A stretch of 64,000 nucleotides of DNA from Lineus longissimus (GCF_910592395.1 NC_088326.1:4221001-4285000); one strand, 5' to 3'. Counted from the stretch's first letter, positions 47,801 through 58,837 are shown. Numbers and translations are program-made. Notes: generated from the letters alone by a model not told the origin.

Positions 47801-50800
47801 ACAATCTATCATATGAGTGTGTTGTGACTGACCAGGAATCGAAACCCGGTACCTCAGGTGACAGACGCTGATGTCTCCCTTGTGCCAATCTGACAGCCAA
47901 GATTCTGCTCAGGGAAATGTGTCCTTTGGTTCTCTTTGGGAAAATAAATTCATTGGTTCTTTTGAGGAAATGTACCCAACCTTGGTTCAAATTATGTGCC
48001 TGGGCCATGATGCCTTTATTTGATGATGATGATGATGATGTACTGGATTTGTTTATATCACACTGGTCGTCTGCTTCATTCCAGGAGCCCATCTTGAGCA
48101 GCGGATACATCTGCCAGTTTAACGACCTGCAGATCAAATCTGTCTTGCTGGATGAACTCATGAAAGATCCTGAGAACCCCAACAAGGAATACCTCATGGA
48201 AATGGAAATCAAGGTGGGTGTTTTTCAGAGATTTTTCAAAAGGGCCGCTACAGTGGTTCGCCTTGTTTGGAACGCGGTGGTACAACGGTTGAGCGTCGGC
48301 CTTGTGATTGGGAGGTCCCTGGTTCGATACCAGGCCAGTACCACTTTGTAACTCTCGCTGGCGTGAAATGTCCTTAAATGCGCTAGATTGTGGCTGCCCT
48401 CGGTTCTCAAGAAAGGTTTCTGGATAAGCTGGGCAATAGTGTTAGTGATTTTTAAGCACTTTGAGACAGTAGATAATTACGGTGAAAAGCACTTTATAAG
48501 AAACTCACTGTTATTATTATCAAATCAAATCCATGTTCTGTGCTTTTCTGACAGATTTCAGTTTTTCATTTCACTTTTGTTTGTAGTTTTCCCGATTCTT
48601 ATCATTGAGCTATTGCCATTTAAACAAAGACAAAAAGGGCTTAGAATTTACAAAATTTTGCCAATTTTCAACTCCCGATATAAACTTGGTCAATCCCGGT
48701 GTCCCGAAAAAAAGGGTATAAAAAATTTAATTTTCCCGATTTTCAGCTCCCAATATAAACTTGGTCAATCCCGGTGTCCTGAAAAAAGGGCATAAAAAAA
48801 TCAATTTTCCCGATTTTCAACTCCCAATATGTGCAATGAGTGCAATATACATTATTCCATCGGTTCATCAAGAAATGCGACCTGGGTTCTCCCTGGGATC
48901 AAAACCGGGCCCTATTGCATTGTAACCAGCAATATTAACCTCTCCTAGGCTATTAGGCTCCTACTATTATCGTGTGATCTTTTTCAGTCTTTGAGAGACA
49001 GTCGCGATCTCTTGGATAAAGTCGGCATCAATGACGCACAGCAGTTCATTGAAGACAATCCTCATCCAAGACTGTGGTAGGTGATTTTTACCCTGATTTT
49101 CAGTTGTGGTACAAATATATATCTTGGTACAAATTTTTTTTATGTACGTATCAGTACCCTCAACATTTTCAAGGCTACGTAAAACATGCAAAGACCCAGC
49201 GTCACCCAACTCATCGCCATCATCTGTCAAATGCGCAGTAGTTGGCAACATGCTTCCTTCAGCAAACCCTATCCTAGGCCAGTTCCTCAATTTGACTTGG
49301 TGTCAGCAGTCTCTCTCCAACACCTAGCAGTGACTGGGTGTAAGTCAGGAAGGACTTTGCTTCCTTCAGCTAACCAGATCCTGGGCCTGGTCCTGAATTT
49401 GGTTATGTGTCGTCAGTCTTTCTCCATCTCATAGCAGTGACTCGGTGTGGAAAGATATGACATCCACTGGCAGCCAGGGCGTCTCCTGCCAAGCTTCGGC
49501 TGATATTTCCGGCATTAGCATCATATGCCCCAGCCAACAAATATATTTCGAAATGGGATTCCTGTCCCGTGTGCTCTAAGCCCTTCCAATTTTTCTCCCT
49601 TTATTTCCAGGCGTCTTTTGGCCGAGTCTGCTCTCGAGTCCCTGAACCTGAAGGTGGCCGATCAGGCGTTTGTCCGATGTAAGGACTACCAGGGAATCGA
49701 GTTTGTGAAACGCCTCGGAAATCTGCAGAGCGACACGATGAAACAGGCAGAAGTGGCGGCTTATTTCAAGCGGTTCGAAGAGGCAGAGAGAATGTACCTT
49801 GATATGGATAGGCGGTGAGTTGCAATTTTCAATTTTTTAAAGGGGAAATTAATTTAGTATTCCCACTTTGAATTGCCAAAGTCATAGCTGGGTCTTGTCC
49901 CAATACCAGTTACTCTTATCTGAACCAGTGATGAGGACGAGGTCATCACAGGTCTATCATTGTCCGTGTGATTTATTAGTACAGTAGAACCTCTCTATTA
50001 AGTGCACCATTGGGACTGAGAGTTGTTGTCCTTTATAGCGAGATGTCCTGATTACCGATGTCTAATTGGTTTAAAATGACCGTTCTTGAACAAAAAACAG
50101 AGTTCTTGATGGAAAGGGTGTACTCCTTACAGCAGTGCCAGTGTACCCTGAGAAAGGTTCCTTATTGTGCCTAAATTTCATATTTCTCAACAGCAACAAT
50201 TAGACAATTATTATAAATAAATTTTAAAAATTCCTTGAAGATTTCTAGTCGGTTGAAACGTTTTTTTTTCTACAAATTCAGAGATCTTGCTGTGTCGCTG
50301 AGAAAGAAGTTGGGCGATTGGTTCCGTGTCGTGCAGCTGCTGAAGACGGGGGCTGGCGGGGGTGACGACGTGCAGCTCGAGGAGGCCTGGAACGCTATTG
50401 GGGATTATTACGCCGACAGACAGAAATGGTAAGCAGGAGTTGGCTTGATCTCGTTCAGCATCCGCCTTGTGCATGACCGGAACTTCTCGATGACGTCCAC
50501 TGCCTCCAAACTGGGATTCCTCTCAAGCTTTTTCCTTTGTATTTGCAGGGCATCCCTGCACCATGTTGAGACTGGGCCTTGCTTTTGTCACATCCCCCCG
50601 CCCAACCGATTCATATGATTCTGATCAAGTTTGCTGTTGTTTAGCTTTAGAACAGATCTTATAAGCTGTCATGGCAATGATTACCAGGGTCTTTTTGTTT
50701 GAATTATGCATTTTCCCAATCCGCATCATTTTTCCCGACCAACTCCTTTATGCTTTGCTGAAGGTGACTTGCATAGCACATCATGTACATGGTCCCATGA

Positions 50801-53800
50801 CGTGCAGGTGACGTGCATAGCACGTGATGCCCTACTAAAATTTAAATTCACTAGCACTTGGTCATACCTTCTCTGAACTTACCAAACACACTCGGTAGTA
50901 TAATTTTCATCCTAATGATATAGATGGCGAAACTGTTGAACAGTTTCGACTCTGTAGATAAAACTAAGCTCTACTGTTCATTATTTGTATCCACTGTCCA
51001 CACAAGATGGCGACGGGTTAAGGCGCTGTTTTTTTGTCAACTGTAGTCAAACATGTCATGTTCTTTTGACCTTTGCTACATAGTGTCGTCTTTTTCACAT
51101 GACAGGCAACAGGCGGTGACATATTACGTCCAGGGTCGTAACCAAGAGAGGCTGGCCGAGTGTTATTATATGTTAGAGGATTACACCGGGTTGGAGAAGA
51201 TGTGTCAGTCACTGCCAGAGAATCATGCCTTGCTGCCGGTAAGTTAGATCTGTTTGTGGTTTTTAGTAAAGAAAAGTTAGTAAAATTAAATTGTAAGGTA
51301 ATGAATTGGGAAGACTGATTTACTGAAACAGTAGTGTTTGAATACAGTAGAACCTCCCTTGGCAGACACCTCTCTATTAAAGACACTCTCTCCATAGAGG
51401 ACACTGGTTTTGGTCCCGAATTGGGTGTTTCCATTCAATTTGACCTTTCTAATCAGGACACCTCTCTTTTAAAGACAGCACTTCCTGAGGGTATCCTTAA
51501 TTGATAGGTTCTACTGTACATATAAATGATCCCAATGGCGATGTTCTAGTGGTGAAGGCGTCTGCCTTTTGAATGGTAGAGCAAATATTTCTGATGTTGT
51601 CCTTGTTTTGTTCCAGGAGATAGCTAAGATGTTTGTGACTGTTGGCATGTGTGAGCAATCTGTGGAAGCTTATACCAAGGTAAATAATATCTATCCCAAC
51701 TCTGATTGTTTGGATGCCTAAAAAACCTGAACCTGTGTTTTGTGGCGAAACCTCCGTGAAATGGGGTGAAAATGGCCCTGGGGGTAAATTTTCCCCACTT
51801 CCCAAAACATTTTTTGAGCCAGAATATGATCACTTTTAGCTTTGTACAATTATTCAGTTGTAAAAGATTTCTCTGTACCCCATGACATGTATGGTTCAAG
51901 CTTTAGGGTGGAAAATGTAGACGGTTTCACACCACTTTGGCCAATGTCACCCCACCTTACGGAAACTCTTTTATTACAAGCCAGAAGATGCCATCAAATG
52001 GTCAATAATTGTTTCCTTGTTTATTTCTAATCTGAAGTCTAAGAATTCAATTGCGGTCTTGACCAAGATATACATTAATGTACCCATCAGCAATGTCTGA
52101 ACTAAACCTCTGTCAATTTCTTCTCTTCAGAGCTCCCAAATCAAGATGGCCATCGACTGCTGCGTCCAGTTGAACCAGTGGAACACTGCCATTGACCTCG
52201 CCAAGACGCACAACGTCAAGGAAATCGATGTCCTCCTGGCGAAATACGCGCAGCATCTCCTCGAGAAGAATAAAACTCTCAATGCTATTGAGCTCTACCG
52301 GAAGGCTAGCCACTTCTTGGATGCAGCGAAACTGCTATTCAAGGTTTGTTCGTTTGAAGTTGTATTAATTAGATACAGTGTCGTCGTATTCGATGACCAC
52401 TCTCGCTTTGGCGTACTAGCTGTGCGGTCATTTTTCCGTCTGACAACATCACGCCAGGGGGCTTGCATGAACTACAAATTCAGCGATTTTCGCAGTGATA
52501 TTTTTTAGTGTGTTGTTTATTATTATTACGATATCAAATTACAAAACGTTAAAATTGTCCGTTCATCTTTAAAAAAATTAAGAAATTTTCCAAAAGCATT
52601 TGCAGTGGAACCTCCCTTAGTGGACACCTCTTTACTAAGGACATATTCTCTATCAAGAACACTAGATTTGGTCCCAAAGTGGTAATTTTTATTGATTTTG
52701 ACCTCTGTTATCATGATCCTTCTCAATTAAGGAGAGCATTTGTCAGTTCCGAGGGTGTTCTTAATAGAGAGGTTCTACTGTAACAATATAATTTCAGATT
52801 GCTGAGGAGGAATCTAAGAAGAACTCGCGAGCCATGCGTATGAAGAAACTCTACGTCCTTGCCGCTCTGCTCATCGAACAGTACCATGAACAGATGAAGA
52901 TGACCTCCAGGTCAAAGGTCAAGGGCAAGAGAGCAGGTATGGAAGCTTTGATTCCCTCAAAACTTTCAAGTCCCTCCTTAAGGCTCACCTATAACAACAG
53001 CTTACAATCGTATAACTAAATGTTAGCATTGAGTTGTTCTGTCTGTGTGTCAATTACCAACCCCTTCTTTGTGTGACACAACACTTGTATATACTGTGTT
53101 GACACTATTCAGCCGGTTGGGGGTGCCTGAACGAAAGGCCCATATCTCATGTGGAATAGGTCTTTCAGGCCCAAAGCAGCTGAATAGGGTTGACACAGGG
53201 ACTATGGGTCATTTAAACACTTGACAATGCACAGGGTAGACTGTGTGAAATGTCATGACCAAAAAGCTATTAAAGAACCAAAGAACCTTTAGGGTATTGG
53301 TAAACCTTACTCAAAATGCCATTCAAGGATCTTAACAGAGACAGGCGTGATATTTCTTCTGGAAGTTTTATATTTGTCGTGAATGAAAGACTATTAGGAG
53401 AACTGAGGGAATTAAATTAGATTAAAATTCAAGGGTCTTAACAGAGAGAGACATCGATTATTTCTTTTGGAAGTTTTGTATTCATTCGTACCTCCTGTTT
53501 TTCCCTCACCAGGTATTGAAGCAACGTCTGCTCTAGCCGGTCTACTGGAGGAAGACGCCGCCAATATAACCGACAGTAAAGTCGTAGATAACGCGTGGCG
53601 CGGCGCCGAGGCGTATCACTGGTACATCTTGGCGCAGAGGCAGCTGTACGATGGTTATGTGGACGCGGCAATGAGGACAGCTATGCTGTTGCGAGACTAT
53701 GAGGATATTGTCAACCCAGAGGCCGTCTATTCACTGTTAGGTAATTACATTTTTATCTGGTATTTTGTCAAGTTATATTTGTGATATCTGGTCAAACAGT

Positions 53801-56035
53801 TTTCATTACTGCCAGGACACATTAGCTCAGGAGAAGACATTTCACCTCACACCCTACTCTTTTACACCACCTAGGGCATATTGAGTCTAGAAATCTTTCC
53901 TGGGTGATTTTAGAAAGTTAACAGTCCTCATTCTGTAGTGTTTGCTCTGCACTTGGAGGTGTGATTCTCCAGGGAGTAATCATCCACCTCAAAGGCGGGA
54001 TGGGGTGTTTATGTGCCACTGTGGTTAGGTGCCAATTAGGTTTTATTGTTCTAGTGACTCCGCAGACTGTGGTGAAGTCTTGTTTCTCACTAGGTGGGGC
54101 CTTTAGACACCAGATCAAGGAACATCACTCACTTTGAATTCCTCGAATTCTATGCGAACTCAGATATTGACCAGATTTGGTGTCTGAAGGGGGTCAGCTA
54201 GCTCGAGGCTCTGGAGGGGAAACTAAAGGATTCTTTTCTACTGAATCCAACTTGCTGTTGCTACACTCCCTTAGGTCGGCAGAGAGCAATCTCGGACATG
54301 CTGTTTATAGAGTCAAAACCATCACTATATTCTGTTATTACATTTACCTTACCAACAATTCTGGATTTTACAATAAACTACATGAATGACTTGTTATTTC
54401 AGCGCTGGCCAGCTGCGCAAACCGAGCATTTGGCTCGGCGTCCAAGGCTTTCATCAAACTCGAATCTCTAGAAAACATGGCCGAAGAACAACGTGAGCAG
54501 TATGAGGAACTGGCATTGGAAATATTCACAAAGTGAGTAGAGATAACGATACTGGCATGTAGAAGTACACATACAGCAACGGTCAAAATTAACATCTCTG
54601 AATTTGCGTACGTTTTATAAGCAATTTACGAGTAACTTAAACCAGTTGTGTATTGGGAGCAGTATTCAACTGACCTATCGTCCTGTACATCCTTATGAGC
54701 ACAGAGCTTAAAGGGTAACTCGTGTCAAATTTCACCATATAATGTTTTAGCTGTTTTTGACAAATGACTACGTCACTTTCTCATAAATCGGTAAGGTTTT
54801 CAAATCGAAATGCATATTAACTAGAAATTGATGGTTTTAATCCCCCTGGACGGTTCACTTCGATGCCGTTGAAATTGCCTACGCCGACGACGTTTTCGTT
54901 GATGATGTCACAACATGAACATTTTCGTGGTCGTGGTGGTTTACATTTGATTAAAACAGCGATTTTATAATAAATCTAATCAAAAATGGAAAATTCGAGC
55001 TTTACATTTGTGATCAACAATTAAAAACGGACGTATTTCCGCAAAGTTGTAAATCACATCATAGTATCACTTTAAGGATAGTATTGCACTGCAATCCGAT
55101 AGGTTTTAGGTTTTATAAATAGAATGTCTGATCAGGTAGGAAGTGCTACTCATAGCAGACCTGCAGTTAAGTGGAGATGGTATACTGAACTTGTAAACTG
55201 CTGCTTTAACATGTTAAACCAAAGTGATGTAGGTCCCCGCATGTAGATTACATGAATGCTCCCACAGTGACCTACTTTCACCTGTGCGTAAACTGCGTAC
55301 AACTTTTGTGCAAATTTCGGACAGTAGGAGCACTGAATGTACGCAAGCAGTGTGTATGCTTCATGGAGCTATCAACCTGAGACCACCAATTTGACCCCCT
55401 TCTATTGCCTATAGTCCCGCTTGTTTAATTCTGTAACATTGTTGTCATTTCAGACACAGTCCCAAGGACAGCCGCACTAACAAAGTGGACTGTCCGAGCT
55501 GCGAATCACAAATGCCTGACTGGTAAGTTTCAATCACTCATTTTAAAAATCAGTAAATCTTCACGTTTTTCGGAATTTTGGCTGAAGAATACTGTGAAAT
55601 GTTCAAGACCTGTTTGCTGCTGAAATCCAAAGGAAAATTTCAACGCTTTTTAAAGTTCGCATTTCATGGTGCATTCGCGAAAATAAAATGTTAAAAAAAT
55701 ATTTGTTGGTAGTAAATTGCGCTGACTGATTGACCACTTCATTTCACAACTTGTAAGTTGCTAAAATTGCCATTTGTTGAATTGGGAGCACCCGCCTAAT
55801 TCTTTTCCATACTATTATTTTATAATTGCTATTGTGAAATAATTCCTTCCTTCACATTTCCAGGTCGACTGTCTGCCCCAACTGTGATACCAAGTTCCCC
55901 ACCTGCATCGTGACAGGGCGCCCCCTATTGGACTACCAGTTCTGGATGTGTCCCACATGCAAACATCGCGCCTACGAGTCCGAGATCACGAATCGTGTCC
56001 ATTGTCCTCTGTGTCATTCTCCGGTCGCGAGTTAA
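38830..56035 (+). CDS. WDR35: WD repeat protein 35 / IFT121, 25 coding exons, 1185 aa
   Basis: WDR35 is a subunit of intraflagellar transport complex A, for retrograde ciliary transport and membrane-protein import. Coding exons: 38830-38853, 39295-39487, 40009-40203, 40504-40583, 41301-41381, 41785-41950, 42547-42818, 43989-44081, 44374-44466, 45135-45331, 45818-45941, 46586-46695, 47350-47563, 48085-48213, 48988-49076, 49611-49814, 50282-50428, 51106-51238, 51617-51679, 52131-52343, 52798-52936, 53513-53740, 54403-54532, 55454-55522, 55864-56035. All joins are GT-AG and in frame. Residues 1 to ~650 form two WD propellers ([55 protein letters not shown]). Helical TPR-like repeats follow ([12 protein letters not shown]-type, [39 protein letters not shown]). 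The C-terminus is a zinc-binding region of CxxC pairs ending [10 protein letters not shown]. The length matches the family (about 1180). It is divergent from RPL30. Confidence 0.95.
39464..39690 (+). repeat. Tandem duplication of the WDR35 exon 2 / intron 2 junction
   Basis: The last 24 bases of exon 2 and about 70 bases of intron (39464-39558) are copied just downstream (39561-39688). Shared strings include CCAAACACTTGAAGGCCATA, GTAATC and CAGGCCGG. The copy has GTAGGTAATC where the real donor is GTAAGT. Confidence 0.75.
40826..41231. mobile_element. Palindromic element family E, complete copy
   Basis: GGTCATACTAATCAGCGTCC at the left is inverted as GGACGCTGTTTAGTATGACC at the right. Both arms (about 180 bp) repeat TGTCTAAAAT, AATGAAATAAG and AAGTCCTCAAAATAAAAT in inverse order. 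The centre is CACCAAGTCGGTGG. No transposase is encoded. It lies in WDR35 intron 4. Confidence 0.8.
41466..41663 (+). mobile_element. 3' remnant of a non-LTR retrotransposon (ORF2 C-terminus)
   Basis: The frame reads [38 protein letters not shown] and [11 protein letters not shown] before a stop. The LWN-L--IR---S---FK--LKT-LF pattern closes the reverse-transcriptase ORF of many CR1/RTE-like LINEs. Everything upstream (endonuclease and RT) is missing, so this is a 5'-truncated insertion. It lies in WDR35 intron 5, about 120 bp before exon 6. Confidence 0.7.
41965..42342 (+). mobile_element. MITE family A, copy 9, split by a nested insertion
   Basis: The left end (TACGGTAGAACCTCTCTATT) at 41965-41986 and the remainder from 42178 are one family A copy separated by 191 bp. 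The right end is GGGAGGTTCCACTGTA. It starts 14 bp after the WDR35 exon 6 donor. Confidence 0.8.
41987..42177. mobile_element. TTAA-flanked nested insertion (piggyBac-like MITE)
   Basis: The insertion is bordered by TTAA at 41983-41986 and 42178-42181; the host element has one TTAA there in intact copies. Its ends CCGCGGGAGCG and the inverse of GCCCTCAAGTGG share a CC-C--GAG pattern. TTAA duplication is the signature of piggyBac-type transposases. No coding frame is present. Confidence 0.65.
43596..43771 (-). mobile_element. MITE family A, copy 10
   Basis: The copy runs from TACCATGGAACCTCCCTTAG to GAGAGGTTCTACTGTA in WDR35 intron 7; the interior is diverged. Confidence 0.75.
45603..45720 (+). 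repeat. ~17-bp tandem repeat
   Basis: About seven units of the type ATTGCACGTGATCTAAT follow one another in WDR35 intron 10, varying between CACGTGAT and CACGCGAT. Confidence 0.85.
46707..46888 (+). mobile_element. MITE family A, copy 11 (most intact)
   Basis: A complete 182-bp copy runs from TACAGTAGAACCTCTCTATT to AGGGAGGTTCCACTGTTA, with two TCCTTAATAGAGAGGT blocks before the right end. It begins 11 bp after the WDR35 exon 12 donor. Confidence 0.85.
47725..47898 (-). mobile_element. tRNA-derived SINE, type 1, reverse orientation
   Basis: On the minus strand it reads GCTGTCAGATTGGCACAAGG, a box B-like GGTTTCGATTCC and then GGTTTCCCCCGAGTCTCCGG. This is the same order as the SINE at 8129-8345. 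It lies in WDR35 intron 13. Confidence 0.75.
48273..48521 (+). mobile_element. tRNA-derived SINE, type 2, full length
   Basis: A box A-like TGGTACAACGGTTGAGC and box B GGTTCGATACC (48321-48331) head a 250-bp element. The body carries TGGCTGCCCTCGGTTCTCAA and the 3' end AAAGCACTTTATAAGAAACT, followed by a TTATTATTATC tail. A 5'-truncated sibling is at 56667-56860. Confidence 0.8.
48655..48830 (+). repeat. ~78-bp tandem repeat
   Basis: Just over two units share ATATAAACTTGGTCAATCCC, GGTGTCC-GAAAAAA and CCCGATTTTCA-CTCCCA, in WDR35 intron 14. Confidence 0.8.
49240..49440 (+). repeat. ~105-bp tandem duplication
   Basis: Two units share CTTCCTTCAGC-AACC, ATCCT-GGCC and CAGTCT-TCTCCA, followed by TAGCAGTGACT-GGTGT. 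The duplication is intronic (WDR35 intron 15). Confidence 0.7.
49980..50160 (+). mobile_element. MITE family A, copy 12 (degenerate)
   Basis: TACAGTAGAACCTCTCTATT is intact at the left; the rest is diverged and the right terminus is only recognisable as GAGAAAGGTTCC. Confidence 0.6.
51343..51518 (-). mobile_element. MITE family A, copy 13
   Basis: The copy runs from TACAGTAGAACCTCCCTTGG to ATAGGTTCTACTGTA in WDR35 intron 18, about 100 bp before the 63-bp exon 19. Confidence 0.75.
52601..52782 (-). mobile_element. MITE family A, copy 14
   Basis: The copy runs from TGCAGTGGAACCTCCCTTAG to GAGAGGTTCTACTGTA and ends only 15 bp before WDR35 exon 21. The polypyrimidine and branch region of that intron must therefore lie largely within the element. 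Confidence 0.75.
54707..55075. mobile_element. Non-autonomous DNA element, family D, copy 2
   Basis: CTTAAAGGGTAACTCGTGTC at the left and AGTATCACTTTAAG at the right are inverted termini. It matches 11880-12212 closely but is 36 bp longer, mostly around TTGCCTACGCCGACGACG. It lies in WDR35 intron 23. Confidence 0.8.
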
Positions 56036-56352
56036 GACCTTGTCTGGAATGAGTTGTCTGTCATTCTGTGGTCACGAGTTAAGACCTCTGGAATGAGTTG
56101 TCTGTCATTCTGTGGTCGCGAGTTAAGACCTCTGGAATGAGTTGTCTGTCATTCTGTGGTCACGAGTTAAGACCTCTGGAATGAGTTGTCTGTCATTCTG
56201 TGGTCGCGAGTTAAGACCTTGTCTGGAATGAGTTGTCTGTCATTCTGTGGTCACGAGTTAAGACCTCTGGAATGACTTGTCTGTCATTCTGTGGTCGCGA
56301 GTTAAGACCTTGTCTGGAATGAGTTGTCTGTCATTCTGTGGTCGCGAGTTGA
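56009..56352 (+). repeat. 44/47-bp minisatellite starting in the WDR35 stop region
   Basis: About eight units of TGTCATTCTGTGGTCGCGAG, TTAAGACC and TGGAATGAGTTGTC follow one another. GAGTT landmarks lie at 56029, 56076, 56120, 56164, 56208, 56255, 56299 and 56346. The first unit is the end of the coding region itself (codons for CHSPVAS and the TAA). Confidence 0.85.
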
Positions 56353-56666
56353 GACATCTGGGTCTCTGTTGATGATATATAAATTGTGTAAAAATCAGTG
56401 TTTTCGTATAAAATGTATGAAAAGTTTTCCAGAAGGATAAACATGTCCAAAATCATCCCCTTTTCATGTGCGATTTCAAGGACAGAGCAAGACATCGGTC
56501 AACATTATTCTATATTTCGAGATTTTATTTGTGTATGCCGTCCATTTGTGTTGTAACATTTATATATCCATCCATACTTCAAAAGGGATCATCTCAAAAT
56601 TGATTGAGGCTAAAAATGTATGAATTTTTTCTCTTTCCTTTTTGGCAAAAAACATGGTTGTCCATT

Positions 56667-56860
56667 ACCCAGCCAGTGCCATTTTGTAGCTCTCAACTGG
56701 CCTGAAATGTCCTTGTGTGGGCAACATTGTGGCTGCCCTTGGTTCTCCAGAAAGGTTTCTGGATAGGCTGGGTAATAATGTTTGCTATTGTAAAGGGCTT
56801 TGGGACAGAAGATAATACAGTGAAAAGCACTATATAAGAACTCACTATTATCACAATCAT
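56667..56860 (+). mobile_element. tRNA-derived SINE, type 2, 5' truncated
   Basis: The element starts within the body (GCCAGTGCCATTTTGTAGCT), then shares TTGTGGCTGCCCTTGGTTCT and AAAAGCACTATATAAGAACT with 48273-48521. The tRNA-like head is missing. It lies in the probable WDR35 3' UTR. Confidence 0.75.
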
Positions 56861-57020
56861 TATCAACTCAAATATGAAATGTATGGAACTTCTCAGCTTC
56901 AGTCCATTTTGATGTGATCCCTAAAATCAAATAATATCTCAGTGAATTTCTGCGAATGTTCTTTGCATTTTAACACAGTGCTTTGTGTATTTGTTTATTG
57001 AATTGTAATATCAGAATGCC

Positions 57021-57026
57021 ATTAAA
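57021..57026 (+). terminator. Possible WDR35 polyadenylation signal
   Basis: No AATAAA was noticed soon after the WDR35 stop. ATTAAA here, about 990 bp downstream, is the first reasonable candidate and would give a long 3' UTR. Confidence 0.3.
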
Positions 57027-57389
57027 ACTATCTGTCCTTTACTAATATCATATCTTTGTGTTTGTTTGTATTTGATAATGAACTGAGTCGCTATGTATCA
57101 TTGTTTTCATGGCGTCTGATAATGTCAGCAAGGTCCCCTGTCTTCTCACAGAGAGCTTCATAGGAGATTATCCTTGGCCAGAACACTTGGCAGATCCGTC
57201 GCAGACACCTGTTGTGGAAGGCCGACAACTTGTTCATTTCATCCTTGGTTGTTCTCCATGACTCCATGAGCTATAGAACTTGGGGAAAATTTAGCTGTAC
57301 AGATTACTGCGGGCCAGTAGTACGTAGTGTATCGACCTGACATATAACGGCTACGGAAGAGAAAGAGTTGAGAAAGACGACGGACGACT

Positions 57390-57690
57390 GCAGTTTTTCA
57401 AAATTTTCAAAATCAAAAATATTTTGGGACTGCAGTTTTTGGTGATGTTGGTTCATTTTGAGGGAAAAAAAAAAAAAAAATTTTGTACTTAGAAATGTTT
57501 TCATCACTCAGTTGAAAATTTTTCAAAAATTTCAAAATCAAAAATATTTTGGGACTGCACTTTTTTGACGACGACGACGACGACGACGACGACGGACTGC
57601 AGTTTTTCAAAATGAAAAACATTTTGGGACTGCAGTTTTTGGTGATGTTGGTTCATTTTGAGGAAAAAAAAAAAGACGACGACGACGACG
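57390..57690. repeat. Low-complexity cluster with GAC triplets and a repeated ~75-bp block
   Basis: CTGCAGTTTTTCAAAAT, ATTTTGGGACTGCAGTTTTT and GGTGATGTTGGTTCATTTTG occur twice, separated by poly(A) and GACGACGAC runs. No coding sense is plausible. Confidence 0.75.
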
Positions 57691-57734
57691 ACACAGAGCT
57701 ATCGATCGTATAGACTCCCCTACGTCTAGAGTCC

Positions 57735-58145
57735 CCTACGGTGAGCCAAAAAGGGTTGGGATGCTCTCGAAGGTACGTGAGACACCTTGGGAGTATCAGC
57801 TATACTACCAGTGGGCTACTAGAGTTGCCATGTAGGGTACTTGGATCTGTCTTCAAGATTACGATGGGATAGAAGCTCTGCAAGATACAGAAGGGTCCGA
57901 ATGCTCTCTAAGGTATGTGAGATACCTTGGGGATATCAGCTATACTACCATTTGGCTACTACAGTTACCATGTAGGAGACTTGTATTCAAGATTACAATG
58001 ATATAGAAGCTCTGCAAGATACAGAAGGGTCCGAATGCTCTCCAAGGTATGTGAGACACTTTGGGGATATCAGCTATACTACCAGTGGGCTAATAGAGTT
58101 ACCATGAAGGGTACTTGGATCTGTCTTCAAGATTACAATGAGATA
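57735..58145 (+). repeat. ~135-bp tandem repeat, three units
   Basis: Units share CGAATGCTCTC, CTTGGGGATATCAGCTATAC and GAAGCTCTGCAAGATACAGA, with starts near 57759, 57898 and 58031. Confidence 0.8.
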
Positions 58146-58837
58146 GTACTAATACAAGTCCAAGTATCCTACATGGCAACTCTAGTATGCTGTCCCAAGT
58201 AGATTGATTACACACAGTACATGCCCCAAAATGTTGTCCAATTGTCTATTTTATGGTAAAGTCCTTAATTCACTACGGTAAATTGATAGGTAAACCATCA
58301 ATATGGTGAAATCCGTCTTTACTGTCTTTTCCACTTTTACCATCTTTTCCACTTTTACCGTCTTCTCTGCTCTTACCTTAACAAGGGGTTTGTAGATGGA
58401 CCAGATATGAAGCATGATAAAGTCAACTACGGACGCAACATTTCAACTCGGATACTCTTGATTTATTTAGCCACTGAAAGCTGGTATGTATTACAATAAA
58501 ACAAAGTCAAGATCACTTCATCTGACAGTCTACCATTGTATTTACATAAAACAGTTCAGGTCTGCAGATACTACTGCTGTGGGCATACTTCAACTCAGTG
58601 CTAGTTTCATTAGATACAATAAGATAGTTGCCTTGGCCGCACCAACGTACCTGATGGGGCGAGGCACATTTGGGCTCACGAAATAACGAGGAATATATTG
58701 ATATTAGTAACTGAAAATCATGGTAATTAAAATTACCATGATTATCCACCGTCCCAGTACCTTAACAAACACCCTGACCTTGACAAGTTGGTGTCATTTA
58801 TGATCTCTCCAAAATGAGTCATTATGCCTCACAACCT

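Noticed and set aside
48273-48350. A second tRNA gene
   Set aside because: Same reasoning: boxes A and B are present but the body and TTATTATTATC tail recur at 56667-56860, so it is a SINE.
47917-48351. A 144-codon frame covering WDR35 exon 14
   Set aside because: Only 48085-48213 is conserved and bounded by AG and GT; the flanks include intron and the start of a SINE.
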